64,000 nt of DNA, taken from positions 1 to 64,000 of the forward strand of contig NZ_JBHRXI010000001.1 of assembly GCF_042648365.1 (NCBI RefSeq), written 5' to 3'. The position numbers were made by a program, and so were the translations under genes. Of the stretch, positions 8,770 through 16,008 are shown piece after piece; positions within the stretch are counted from its first letter, which is position 1, and every line of letters starts with the position of its first letter. The stretch is from Lutimaribacter_A marinistellae (GTDB lineage: Bacteria; Pseudomonadota; Alphaproteobacteria; Rhodobacterales; Rhodobacteraceae). Under the pieces are notes generated by a model, which searched no databases, was not told where the DNA came from, and saw only the letters and a list, made by a program, of their open reading frames with translations.

Positions 8770-8792
8770 GGCCCGCCATGATTTGGCGGGCC
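8770..8792 (-). terminator. Intercistronic hairpin between dctP and dctQ
   Basis: A perfect 9-bp stem (GGCCCGCCA at 8770-8778 with 8784-8792) closes a 5-base loop and is followed on the minus strand by TTTCC. Such hairpins often follow the binding-protein gene of TRAP operons. They either attenuate read-through or protect the dctP mRNA, so that the binding protein is made in excess over the membrane subunits. Confidence 0.55.
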
Positions 8793-8814
8793 GTCAGGCG
8801 CGAATGATGCGCGA

Positions 8815-9900
8815 TCAGCTCTTGCTGTCCCAGGGATAGCCGTTGGCGTCCCGCTCGGCCGTGTATTTGTCTACCATCGCCTTGAAGGCACCATAGACCG
8901 CCTCGCCGTCGAGGCCCTTGGCGCTGGCCTTCTCCTTCCAGTTGGCGACATCGTCATTGGCGATCTGAACCAGCGTTTCACGCAAGGCCGGATCGGGCTG
9001 CACCACCTCGATCTTGTGACCGTCTATGCCCGCCTCCAGCTCGGCCTTCACATCGGTGCGAGAGTTGTACATCTTTTCGGCCACGTATTCGGTGAACTCG
9101 CGCCCCAACTCGTTGACCAGCGCTTGCTGCTCGGGGGTCAGGCTCTTGTAGGTGTTCATGTTCATCCCGATGCCAAAGGCCAGCACCTGACCCATGTTCA
9201 GCTCGGTGATGTAATCGGCCACCTCGTACTGTTTGTAGGCCTTCACCACGTAGTAATAGGTGGTCGAGCCATCCACAGACCCGTTCGAGATCGCCTCGTA
9301 GACCTTGGGCTGGCTGACCGACACGGTCGACGCCCCCTGCGATTCCAGCGCGGGCACGAAGGCGCCCGTCGCGCGGAAGGTCTTGCCATCAAGGTCCGCG
9401 CCCGTGGTCACCGGCTCCTTGGCGGTCAGCAACTGGGTAGGGCCGGTCGTGTAATTGGCGAAATACTTGATATTGGCTTTTTCCTGCTCGGCCAGCGCGG
9501 CCTCGTTGGTGGTCATGAAGTCGTAGGTGGCCATCATCCCCACCCATTCGTCGCCGAACTGGATGGTGTCCGTCACCTCGTAGGCGACCAGCTGCCCCGG
9601 CGCGTAAACCGGCACGATCGAGGCCATGTCGGCCACCCCGTCCGACAGGCCCTGCGCTGCGGTCTTTGCCCCAAGAAGCGCCCCGCCCCAGGTGATGTTG
9701 AGGCCCAATTCACCGCCCGAGCGGTCGCGCAACTGCTCGTCCAGCCATTCGAGCGCGGCGGCGCGCGTCCCGCGGTTCGGCCCGAATTCGGCAAACCGCA
9801 ATTCGCGCATTTGCGCCTCGGCCCCGCTGGGCAGTGACGCGGTGACAAGCCCCGCCGCCACGATGGCAGGCGTCAGCAATCCACTGAGAATGTGCTTCAT
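8815..9900 (-). CDS. dctP: TRAP transporter substrate-binding protein
   Basis: 361 residues with a signal peptide ending near residue 29 (SLPSGAEA|Q). The mature part matches DctP-type periplasmic receptors: LDGKTFRATGAFVPALESQG near 170 includes the conserved Arg that binds the ligand carboxylate, and QVLAFGIGMNMNTYKSLTPE follows. The ligand is therefore probably a carboxylate. A GGGAGGAG ribosome-binding site precedes the ATG. It is the first gene of dctPQM and divergent from an IclR regulator, with a palindromic operator between them. Confidence 0.92.
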   Translation of the reverse strand: MKHILSGLLTPAIVAAGLVTASLPSGAEAQMRELRFAEFGPNRGTRAAALEWLDEQLRDRSGGELGLNITWGGALLGAKTAAQGLSDGVADMASIVPVYAPGQLVAYEVTDTIQFGDEWVGMMATYDFMTTNEAALAEQEKANIKYFANYTTGPTQLLTAKEPVTTGADLDGKTFRATGAFVPALESQGASTVSVSQPKVYEAISNGSVDGSTTYYYVVKAYKQYEVADYITELNMGQVLAFGIGMNMNTYKSLTPEQQALVNELGREFTEYVAEKMYNSRTDVKAELEAGIDGHKIEVVQPDPALRETLVQIANDDVANWKEKASAKGLDGEAVYGAFKAMVDKYTAERDANGYPWDSKS

Positions 9901-9946
9901 GGAAATCTCCTCCCTGTGCTGGCTCTCCCGCGGCCAACTGCCTGCA

Positions 9947-9976
9947 GTATCACATAAACCGGTTGCGTCGTGTCAA
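9947..9976 (-). promoter_or_regulatory. Probable dctP promoter
   Basis: On the minus strand a perfect -35 TTGACA (9976-9971) is followed after 18 bases by TGATAC (9952-9947), giving a transcript start about 40 bases before the dctP ATG. The 17-bp palindrome at 9989-10005 lies just upstream of this -35, where a bound IclR-family regulator could activate or repress. Confidence 0.5.
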
Positions 9977-9988
9977 TATGTAATTATT

Positions 9989-10005
9989 ATTTCAACAGAT
10001 GAAAT
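9989..10005. promoter_or_regulatory. Putative IclR operator 1 (dctP/iclR divergent region)
   Basis: ATTTCA-N5-TGAAAT, a perfect 6-bp inverted repeat with a 5-base spacer, lies 14 bases before the iclR start. It overlaps a TATTAT (9985-9990) that could be the iclR -10. An identical half-site pair with the same spacing recurs directly after iclR at 10813-10829. IclR-family regulators bind short palindromes of this kind, so this is probably the autoregulatory and dctP control site. Confidence 0.65.
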
Positions 10006-10019
10006 TTTGGGAGAGGCCA

Positions 10020-10811
10020 GTGGCAACACTTCAGAAACCCCGCGGACAGCAGGGCGCAACCCTGCCCCGCGTGCGTGCAATCAGCCGCGCGGTGGCGATC
10101 CTGCGCGCCTTTTCCGCCGACAAGCCACATCTGGCACTCAACGAGATCGTACGCGCCACGGGCCTTGATGCAGGCACCACGCGACGCATCCTTGTCACCC
10201 TGCGCGACGAGGGGCTGGTGCATCAGAACCCGGCCAATGGACTTTACAGCGCCTCGACCGGCCTGATCGACCTCGCCCGCGCCGTGCCCGAATCACTCAC
10301 CCTGACCAGCCTTGTCGAACAACAACTGATTGACCTGGCCGAGGCGACGCAAACCACCGTCTACCTTTCGCTGGTTCGCGACGATGCAGCGCTTTGTACG
10401 GCACGGCATAATGGCGGGCAGGCGATAGAGGTACGGTGGTGGGCCGTTGGCGAAACGCGCCCCTTCAACCGGGGCACCGGGCCGCGGGTCCTGCTGGCCT
10501 ATCTCGACGCGTCGGAACGCGACCGCATCCTGGCCCGTCGCTTGAAGCTGGATCCGGGCGAGGAAAGCGCGCTGAAGCAGGAATTGGAGCAGACTCGCAA
10601 ACGCGGGTTCATCGTCATGCATGACGAGATCGCGGTCGGAATCTCGGCCATGGCAGTTCCCCTGCTCGACGATCAGGGGCGGCTGCTGGCGGCCATCTCG
10701 ACCGGGGGGCTGACCCCCCGCTACGTGGGCGCCGCGCAGGCCGCGATGCTTGAACACATGCAGGACGCAGCCGGGCGGATGCAAGTCACGTTACGCGGCT
10801 ATTCGCATTAG
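10020..10811 (+). CDS. IclR-family transcriptional regulator
   Basis: 263 residues if translation starts at the GTG at 10020. I prefer this start because GGGAGAGG ends 4 bases before it, while the earlier ATG at 9999 overlaps the operator and lacks a ribosome-binding site. The N-terminal winged helix (about 20-80) contains RVRAISRAVAILRAFS and GTTRRILVTLRDEGLVHQ. The C-terminal effector domain includes DEIAVGISAMAVPLLDDQG and ISTGGLTPRYVG. It lies between dctPQM and the catabolic operon, with matching palindromes on both sides. It most likely senses the pathway substrate and controls both units. Confidence 0.9.
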   Translation: MATLQKPRGQQGATLPRVRAISRAVAILRAFSADKPHLALNEIVRATGLDAGTTRRILVTLRDEGLVHQNPANGLYSASTGLIDLARAVPESLTLTSLVEQQLIDLAEATQTTVYLSLVRDDAALCTARHNGGQAIEVRWWAVGETRPFNRGTGPRVLLAYLDASERDRILARRLKLDPGEESALKQELEQTRKRGFIVMHDEIAVGISAMAVPLLDDQGRLLAAISTGGLTPRYVGAAQAAMLEHMQDAAGRMQVTLRGYSH

Positions 10812-10812
10812 A

Positions 10813-10829
10813 ATTTCACAGAATGAAAT
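10813..10829. promoter_or_regulatory. Putative IclR operator 2 (upstream of the catabolic operon)
   Basis: ATTTCA-N5-TGAAAT again, with spacer CAGAA, begins 2 bases after the iclR stop and 76 bases before the aconitase-like gene. Both half-sites and the spacer length equal those of operator 1. It should bind the same regulator and place the downstream four genes under IclR control. Confidence 0.65.
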
Positions 10830-10904
10830 ATAGGTTGTTTGTTGACTTATTGACGGAGGGGCGACAACACTCGGAGCGAACATGACCGAAAGGGAGGGCG
10901 GTGC

Positions 10905-12176
10905 ATGGGCCAGACCATTGCGGAAAAGATCCTCGCCCGTGCATCCGGGCAGGACACGGCGCAGGCGGGCGACGAGGTGCTCGCCAAGCCGGATTTCGTC
11001 ATTGCCTATGACTTTCCGGGCTATACCGATGTGATCTTCAAGCAGATGGAGGAGGAGTTCGGCATCGAACAGGTGGCCGAGCCGGACCGCTACGCGCTGT
11101 TCATCGACCACATGGTGCCCGCCGCCACCACCGCCGAGGAAGAGCTGCACGAGATCACCCGCGCCTGGGGCAAGAAGAACAACGTGCCCGTCTATGAACG
11201 CAAGGGGATCGGCCATCAGGTCGCAGCCGAGCTTGGCTATGCGACGCCTGGTGCCTTCGTGGTGCATTTCGACGGCCACATCTCGCAGCTCGGCACATTT
11301 GGCACTCTGGCCATCGGGGTCCGCCGCCACCTGCTCGAGGCATTCGTCAAGGAGCGGATCAAGATCAAGGTGCCGGAAACCACGCGCATCGACATCACCG
11401 GCACGCTGCGCCCCGGCGTGACGGCGCGCGACGTGTTCCACCACATCGTGCGCGTCCTCGGCCCCCGGTCCTGCCGTGGCAACGTGATGGAACTGGGCGG
11501 CGACGGCATCGCGGCGCTTTCGCTCGAAGGACGGCAGACCATTAACTGCCTCGCAATGTTCACCGGCGCGATCACCGCGATCATGAATCCGGATGAAAAG
11601 GCGCTGGCCTATATCCGCGAGCGCCAGCGGCTGGATATCGACCCGCTCTATTCGGACGAGGACGCCACCTATGCCGCACGTCACCAGATCGATGTCAGCG
11701 ATCTTGAACCGGTTGCCGTGATCCCGCCCAGCCCCGCCAACACCCGCGACCTCAGCGAGGTGGCAGGCACCGAGGTGCAGGTGGGCTATCTCGGCTCCTG
11801 CGCCTCGGGCCGGGTCGAGGATCTGGCGCTGGCTGCCGACGTGCTGGAGGGGCACAAGGTCAAGGACGGCTTTCAGCTTCACGTCATCCCCACCAGCCAG
11901 GAGATCATGGAGAAGGCCGCCGAGCAAGGCATCCTGACCCGCCTCATCAACGCGGGCGCCTTCATCAGCTCGTCCTCCTGCGATTACTGCTTCGGTCGGA
12001 TGGGCGTGATGCGCGACGGACAGCGCGCGGTGTCGACCGGCACGCTCAATGTGCGCGGGCGCATGGGATCGCCCGACAGCGAAATCTACATCGTCAATGC
12101 CGCCGCCGTGGCCGCCTCGGCCATCGAAGGCAGGATCGCCGACCCCCGCCCCTATCTGGAAAGGGAAACGGCATGA
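10905..12176 (+). CDS. Aconitase-superfamily large subunit (LeuC/DmdA-like) with altered active site
   Basis: 423 residues, the size of LeuC-type large subunits of isopropylmalate or dimethylmalate dehydratases. The three [4Fe-4S] ligands are present: Cys299 in YLGSCASGR, and Cys359 and Cys362 in SSCDYC. Asp68-His69 (FIDHMVPA) also match. The usual GDSHT signature is HFDGHIS, so the substrate-binding Ser is Gly124. The NRN-x2-GR signature is LNVRGR, so one substrate-binding Arg is Leu381. The enzyme should still hold a cluster and hydrate or dehydrate something, but not a classical citrate or isopropylmalate. It overlaps the small-subunit gene by 4 bases and is probably cytoplasmic. Confidence 0.75.
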   Translation: MGQTIAEKILARASGQDTAQAGDEVLAKPDFVIAYDFPGYTDVIFKQMEEEFGIEQVAEPDRYALFIDHMVPAATTAEEELHEITRAWGKKNNVPVYERKGIGHQVAAELGYATPGAFVVHFDGHISQLGTFGTLAIGVRRHLLEAFVKERIKIKVPETTRIDITGTLRPGVTARDVFHHIVRVLGPRSCRGNVMELGGDGIAALSLEGRQTINCLAMFTGAITAIMNPDEKALAYIRERQRLDIDPLYSDEDATYAARHQIDVSDLEPVAVIPPSPANTRDLSEVAGTEVQVGYLGSCASGRVEDLALAADVLEGHKVKDGFQLHVIPTSQEIMEKAAEQGILTRLINAGAFISSSSCDYCFGRMGVMRDGQRAVSTGTLNVRGRMGSPDSEIYIVNAAAVAASAIEGRIADPRPYLERETA

Positions 12177-12694
12177 CGCTGCAAAACCTGCGCGGTCGCA
12201 TCGCCTGGATCTTCGAGGAAGAAGACTTCGACGTCGACCAGATCGTCGGCGTGAAGAACATCAAGATCAAGGACCCCGACGAGCTTGCCCGCCTTGCAAT
12301 GGCTCACGAAGAAGCCGATTTTGCCCAGAAAGTGCAGCCGGGCGACCTGCTCGTCGGCAATCACAATTTCGGCTACGGCCATCCCCATTACCCGCCGATG
12401 ATCGGCATGCGCAAACTGGGCATCGCGGGCGTGATCGCCGAAAGCTTCGCCCCCGGTTACTGGCGCGGCGAGATCGCCAACGGTTTTCCGCAGGTCGCCT
12501 GTCCCGGCATCATGGGGGCGGTAAACCGCTGGGACGAGGTCGAGGTCGATTGGGCCACCTCCACCCTGCGCAACCTGAGCCAGGGAACCGAACTGCCTTT
12601 CGAGCCGCTCAGCGACGGTGACCGCCTGATGCTCGATACGGGCGGAATCGTCGGATACCTGCATGCACGTGAAGAAGAGGAGGCCACCTCATGA
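12173..12694 (+). CDS. Aconitase-superfamily small subunit (LeuD/DmdB-like) lacking the catalytic Ser-Arg motif
   Basis: 173 residues of the swivel-domain type. GDLLVGNHNFGYGHPHYPPM aligns with the LeuD motif in which G-x-G is followed by SSREHAP. Here residues 70-75 are HPHYPP, so the catalytic Ser and the following Arg are absent. The rest (GIAGVIAESFAPGYWRGEIA) follows the family well, so this is a divergent subfamily and not a decayed gene. ATGA overlaps join it to both neighbours, indicating coupled translation with the large subunit and the lyase. Confidence 0.75.
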   Translation: MTLQNLRGRIAWIFEEEDFDVDQIVGVKNIKIKDPDELARLAMAHEEADFAQKVQPGDLLVGNHNFGYGHPHYPPMIGMRKLGIAGVIAESFAPGYWRGEIANGFPQVACPGIMGAVNRWDEVEVDWATSTLRNLSQGTELPFEPLSDGDRLMLDTGGIVGYLHAREEEEATS

Positions 12695-13584
12695 TCGACG
12701 CCGCCATAAAACGCGATTTCGCCGCCCGCGCCCGCGCCGGCGATACGGTATTCCTGCCCGGATGTTTCGACGCGATGTCGGCGATGCTGGCCGAGAAATC
12801 CGGCGCGCCAGCCGTCATGACCTCGGGCTTTGCCGTGTCGGCCACCCATCTCGGGTTTCCCGATGTCGAGCTTTACACCATGACCGAAAACCTCACCGTG
12901 GTGCGCAATGTCGTGAACGCGGTGGGCATCCCGGTCATCGCCGACACCGATACCGGCTATGGCAACGCGATCAACGTGATGCGCACCGTTCGCGAGTTCG
13001 AGCAGGCCGGTGTCAGCGCCATGATATTCGAGGATCAACTGGCCCCCAAACGCTGCCCCGCCGCCGCCAAACAGGTCGAGATCCTGCCCGCCTATGAACA
13101 TGCCGGCAAGATCCGCGCCGCCGTGCAGGCCCGCCGCGACCCCGACACGCTGATCATCGCCCGCACCGATGCCACGTCCGAGGACGAGGCCATCGCCCGT
13201 GCCAACCTGTATGTCGAGGCCGGGGCCGATATCATACAGCCGATCAGCCGCACGTTCACCGATATCGACGGGCTGCGCCGGTTACGCGCCGCCGTGGGTG
13301 TTCCGCTGTCGCTTCAGGTTTTGGGCTGGCTCGAAGACCTGACGCCCGACCAGATCCGCGAGGTGGCGGGCATCGCCGTGTTCCCGCTGGTGGGCCTTAT
13401 GACCGCCGCGCGCGCGATGCAGCAGAACTATGCCAAACTGATGCAGGACCTAAGCACAAAATCACTGCCCAACCCGGTCATGGGCATGCCCGAATTCAAG
13501 GAATTCATCGGGTTTGAAGAGATCGAGGACCAGCAGGCCAAATACCTTGTGATGGACCTCAAGGCCACCGGCAGCCTCGGCTGA
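12691..13584 (+). CDS. Isocitrate lyase/PEP mutase-family lyase (2,3-dimethylmalate or methylisocitrate lyase-like)
   Basis: 297 residues forming one alpha/beta barrel. The magnesium site reads IADTDTGYGN (Asp85, Asp87), followed by EDQ at 114-116. The loop carrying the catalytic cysteine reads PKRCPAA (Cys122), whereas lyases of this family usually have KRCGH; the Cys supports C-C cleavage, while Pro in place of Gly-His is unusual. In nicotinate-fermenting clostridia a LeuCD-like dimethylmalate dehydratase feeds such a lyase, giving pyruvate and propionate. A similar hydratase-then-lyase sequence is plausible here. It overlaps the small subunit by 4 bases. Confidence 0.8.
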   Translation: MIDAAIKRDFAARARAGDTVFLPGCFDAMSAMLAEKSGAPAVMTSGFAVSATHLGFPDVELYTMTENLTVVRNVVNAVGIPVIADTDTGYGNAINVMRTVREFEQAGVSAMIFEDQLAPKRCPAAAKQVEILPAYEHAGKIRAAVQARRDPDTLIIARTDATSEDEAIARANLYVEAGADIIQPISRTFTDIDGLRRLRAAVGVPLSLQVLGWLEDLTPDQIREVAGIAVFPLVGLMTAARAMQQNYAKLMQDLSTKSLPNPVMGMPEFKEFIGFEEIEDQQAKYLVMDLKATGSLG

Positions 13585-13608
13585 CCGCGCCAAAGGGAGG
13601 AACGAGAC

Positions 13609-15231
13609 ATGCCAGAGGATTTCACCCGCATCGCCGCCGAACGGCTTCAGCATGGGCTTGCCCAGACGCCGGGCCGCGACCGCGTCGCCGCGCGCCCCAA
13701 GGGCCTGCCGCAATTCCAGGCCCCGCCGCTCAAGGCAACGCGCCCGCCGCGCTGCCCGCCCTTCGTCGAGGTGACGCATCCCGACCAGCTTCTGCCCTAC
13801 CTGGAACATGTCGCGCAGCGTCCCTACAACCACGGCCTGAACGCCTGCTGGGACCTGAAGCCGGGCGAACGGGTGCTGCTCAGGGTCGATAACTGGCATT
13901 CCGAGATGGTGATCCAGGCCTGCCAGAAGATCCTCGAGAAATACGGCGTCCGCTACGAGATCAAGAAGATCGACCGCGGCCCGGTGCCCCAGTGGATCGG
14001 CTCGGACGAGGTCGATTACTACCTCTTCCGCACCAAGGAACTGGCCGAATGGATGGACTGGTGGGAAGAAGAGGAGAAGAAGCAGCAATATGACAAGATC
14101 CTGATGGGCTATGGCGGGCCGGTGCTCGCCGAGCGTTTCATCAAGATCCAGCGCATGCCCTTCATCACGCCGGAAATCCTCGCCTCTCCTGCCCATGCCA
14201 TGCCGATCGAAGTTCTGAACGCCATCGACAAATGGACTTGGGACCGCATCCGCTCGTGCAAGAGGGCCCGGATCACCGACCCCGAAGGCACCGATATCGA
14301 ATACACGAACCACGCGGGCTACTGGGATTCGAACCGCGAGTTCTACAACCCCGACCTGACCGCGGCGACCTGGACCGGAAACGAGCATTTCGGCAAGACC
14401 TACCTGCCCGGCCATGTCACCGGGCGGCCCTGGATGTTCCTGCCCGGCAAGGAGGACGGCAACGGCGTCATCGCCGGCACGACCAACCATATCGCGCCCT
14501 GCGACTGGACCCAGCTGATCGTCGAGGATTCCAGGATCACCCAGATCAACGCGGGCGGCACCTTCGGCGACAAGCTGCGCGAGGTGATGGATCGCACGGC
14601 CGACATCCAGTATCCCGAATTTCCCGGCAAGGGTCTGATGTACTGGTGGGAGGCGTCCATCGGCACGAACCCCCATGTCCACCGCCCGCGCAAGGATTTC
14701 CCCTCGGGCTTCGTCAACTGCCTCTATGAACGGGTCCGTTCGGGCGTGATCCACATGGGCTTCGGCACCATCATCTCGTCCATGGCCGAACGCCGCGCCG
14801 CGCGCGAGGGGCACCTGGTGGGCCATTGGCACCTGCATCTGTACTTCCCGACCTACACGCTGGAACGCGAGGGCGATAACGAGACGCTGATCGAGAACGG
14901 TCGCCTCGGCGCGCTGGACGATCCCGAGATCCGCAAGCTCTGCGCCAAGTATGGCGACGTGGACCTCTGGCTCGACGAGTCGTGGAACCCCGCGGTGCCT
15001 GGCCTGAACATGGATGGCGATTACTGGGACCATTACGGGCGCGACCCGCTGCACTGGGTCAAGACCGAGCTCGAGGTCTGCCGGAACTATCACCCGATGT
15101 TCATGGCGATGACCGGGGCCGACGACAAGTATTGCCACGGTCCCGGTGCCGAATGGTGGAAAGGCGGCTGCTGCAACCATTCGGGCGTCAGCGCGTCCCA
15201 ACTGCCCGGCAATTGCTGCGGCGGGCACTAG
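13609..15231 (+). CDS. Divergent M29-like metalloprotein (aminopeptidase T / NicX-like fold), function unknown
   Basis: 540 residues, longer than M29 aminopeptidases or NicX dioxygenases (about 350-420). KPGERVLLRVD at 84-94 resembles the M29 N-terminal signature, and RITDPEGTDIEYT at 221-233 the central one. EASIGTNP (Glu348) followed by GVIHMGFG (His382) matches the M29 metal site E-x-GIGTN...H. The final His-x-Asp is here GHWHLH (His406/408/410). The C-terminus is rich in metal ligands: CCNH at 521-524 and CCGGH at the very end. NicX is a known Fe(II) ring-cleaving member of this fold, but no activity can be assigned. It has a good AGGGAGG site and ends the operon. Confidence 0.6.
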   Translation: MPEDFTRIAAERLQHGLAQTPGRDRVAARPKGLPQFQAPPLKATRPPRCPPFVEVTHPDQLLPYLEHVAQRPYNHGLNACWDLKPGERVLLRVDNWHSEMVIQACQKILEKYGVRYEIKKIDRGPVPQWIGSDEVDYYLFRTKELAEWMDWWEEEEKKQQYDKILMGYGGPVLAERFIKIQRMPFITPEILASPAHAMPIEVLNAIDKWTWDRIRSCKRARITDPEGTDIEYTNHAGYWDSNREFYNPDLTAATWTGNEHFGKTYLPGHVTGRPWMFLPGKEDGNGVIAGTTNHIAPCDWTQLIVEDSRITQINAGGTFGDKLREVMDRTADIQYPEFPGKGLMYWWEASIGTNPHVHRPRKDFPSGFVNCLYERVRSGVIHMGFGTIISSMAERRAAREGHLVGHWHLHLYFPTYTLEREGDNETLIENGRLGALDDPEIRKLCAKYGDVDLWLDESWNPAVPGLNMDGDYWDHYGRDPLHWVKTELEVCRNYHPMFMAMTGADDKYCHGPGAEWWKGGCCNHSGVSASQLPGNCCGGH

Positions 15232-15249
15232 GCGCCCCGGACATCCGGC

Positions 15250-15879
15250 TCAGCGAATCGGGTCGAACTGGGCGCTCTGCGTGCAGTCGCGGATCACGTC
15301 GCGCCCGCAGGGGACCGGCTCCAGCCCCTCGCGCGACAGGCACAGCCTCGCCTCGGCGATGTATCCGTCGCGGCAGGTGACGGTGATCATGTCCGGCTCC
15401 AGTCGCGGGTTTGCCTCGATGAATGCCTCCTCGACGACGCTGGCCGGCAGGCGCACGCTGCGTTCCAGCTTGCGAAAGATCTCGGGCCGGGTAACGCGTT
15501 CATAGGCCAGCCGCGACAGGGCGTGGTAATCCTGTGCTTCCAGTCCCGAACAGGTGCCATGCTTCTTCCATTGGTGCCATGCCAGCCCGGCGCTGCCGTG
15601 GATATCCGCCATCGCCGCGGTCATCGCCCGTGACGGCGGCCTGTGCGGCGTGCGGCAATAGCTGGGCCAGCCGCGATCGTATTGCGGCCAGAGCCCATGC
15701 AGTACCCAACCATGATCGTGCCGCGCGTCGCACTGATCGGCGTCGCGTGCGTCACCTTCGGTCGCGCACCAGCTGGGCGACCAGCTCAGCGCCAGCACCC
15801 AGTAATCGAACTCTCCCGCCCGTTCACCTTCGGCCCATGCAGCCGCGGCACAGAACATCCACAGAATGACCCAGCGCAT
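15250..15879 (-). CDS. Secreted ribonuclease T2 family protein
   Basis: 209 residues with a short signal peptide (cleavage after about residue 16, AAAAWA|E). The two RNase T2 active-site segments are present: WVLHGLWPQY (His61) and WHQWKKHGTC (His102, His107). In most relatives the second segment is HEWxKHGTC with a catalytic Glu; here that position is Gln103. Several cysteines suit a periplasmic enzyme that degrades RNA for phosphate and nucleosides. It is convergent with the M29-like gene, 18 bases away. Confidence 0.85.
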   Translation of the reverse strand: MRWVILWMFCAAAAWAEGERAGEFDYWVLALSWSPSWCATEGDARDADQCDARHDHGWVLHGLWPQYDRGWPSYCRTPHRPPSRAMTAAMADIHGSAGLAWHQWKKHGTCSGLEAQDYHALSRLAYERVTRPEIFRKLERSVRLPASVVEEAFIEANPRLEPDMITVTCRDGYIAEARLCLSREGLEPVPCGRDVIRDCTQSAQFDPIR

Positions 15880-16008
15880 TCGCCTCTTTCCTTCCCGTCA
15901 CTGGGCGACTATATACGCGACGAGTTCCCCGACAATGGAAACCCGACCCCGCCCCGGGGCAGCCAATTCCAGGCGACGGGAAAGATGTACGCAAAGGAGA
16001 CGAGGCGC

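Noticed and set aside
10905..12694. The aconitase-like pair as leucine biosynthesis LeuCD
   Set aside because: Key substrate-binding and catalytic residues are replaced, and the neighbours are a lyase, IclR and a transporter with no leuA or leuB.
13462..15228. A 588-codon minus-strand frame over the M29-like gene
   Set aside because: The plus-strand gene has a good ribosome-binding site, operon context and conserved metal-site motifs. The antisense frame has none.
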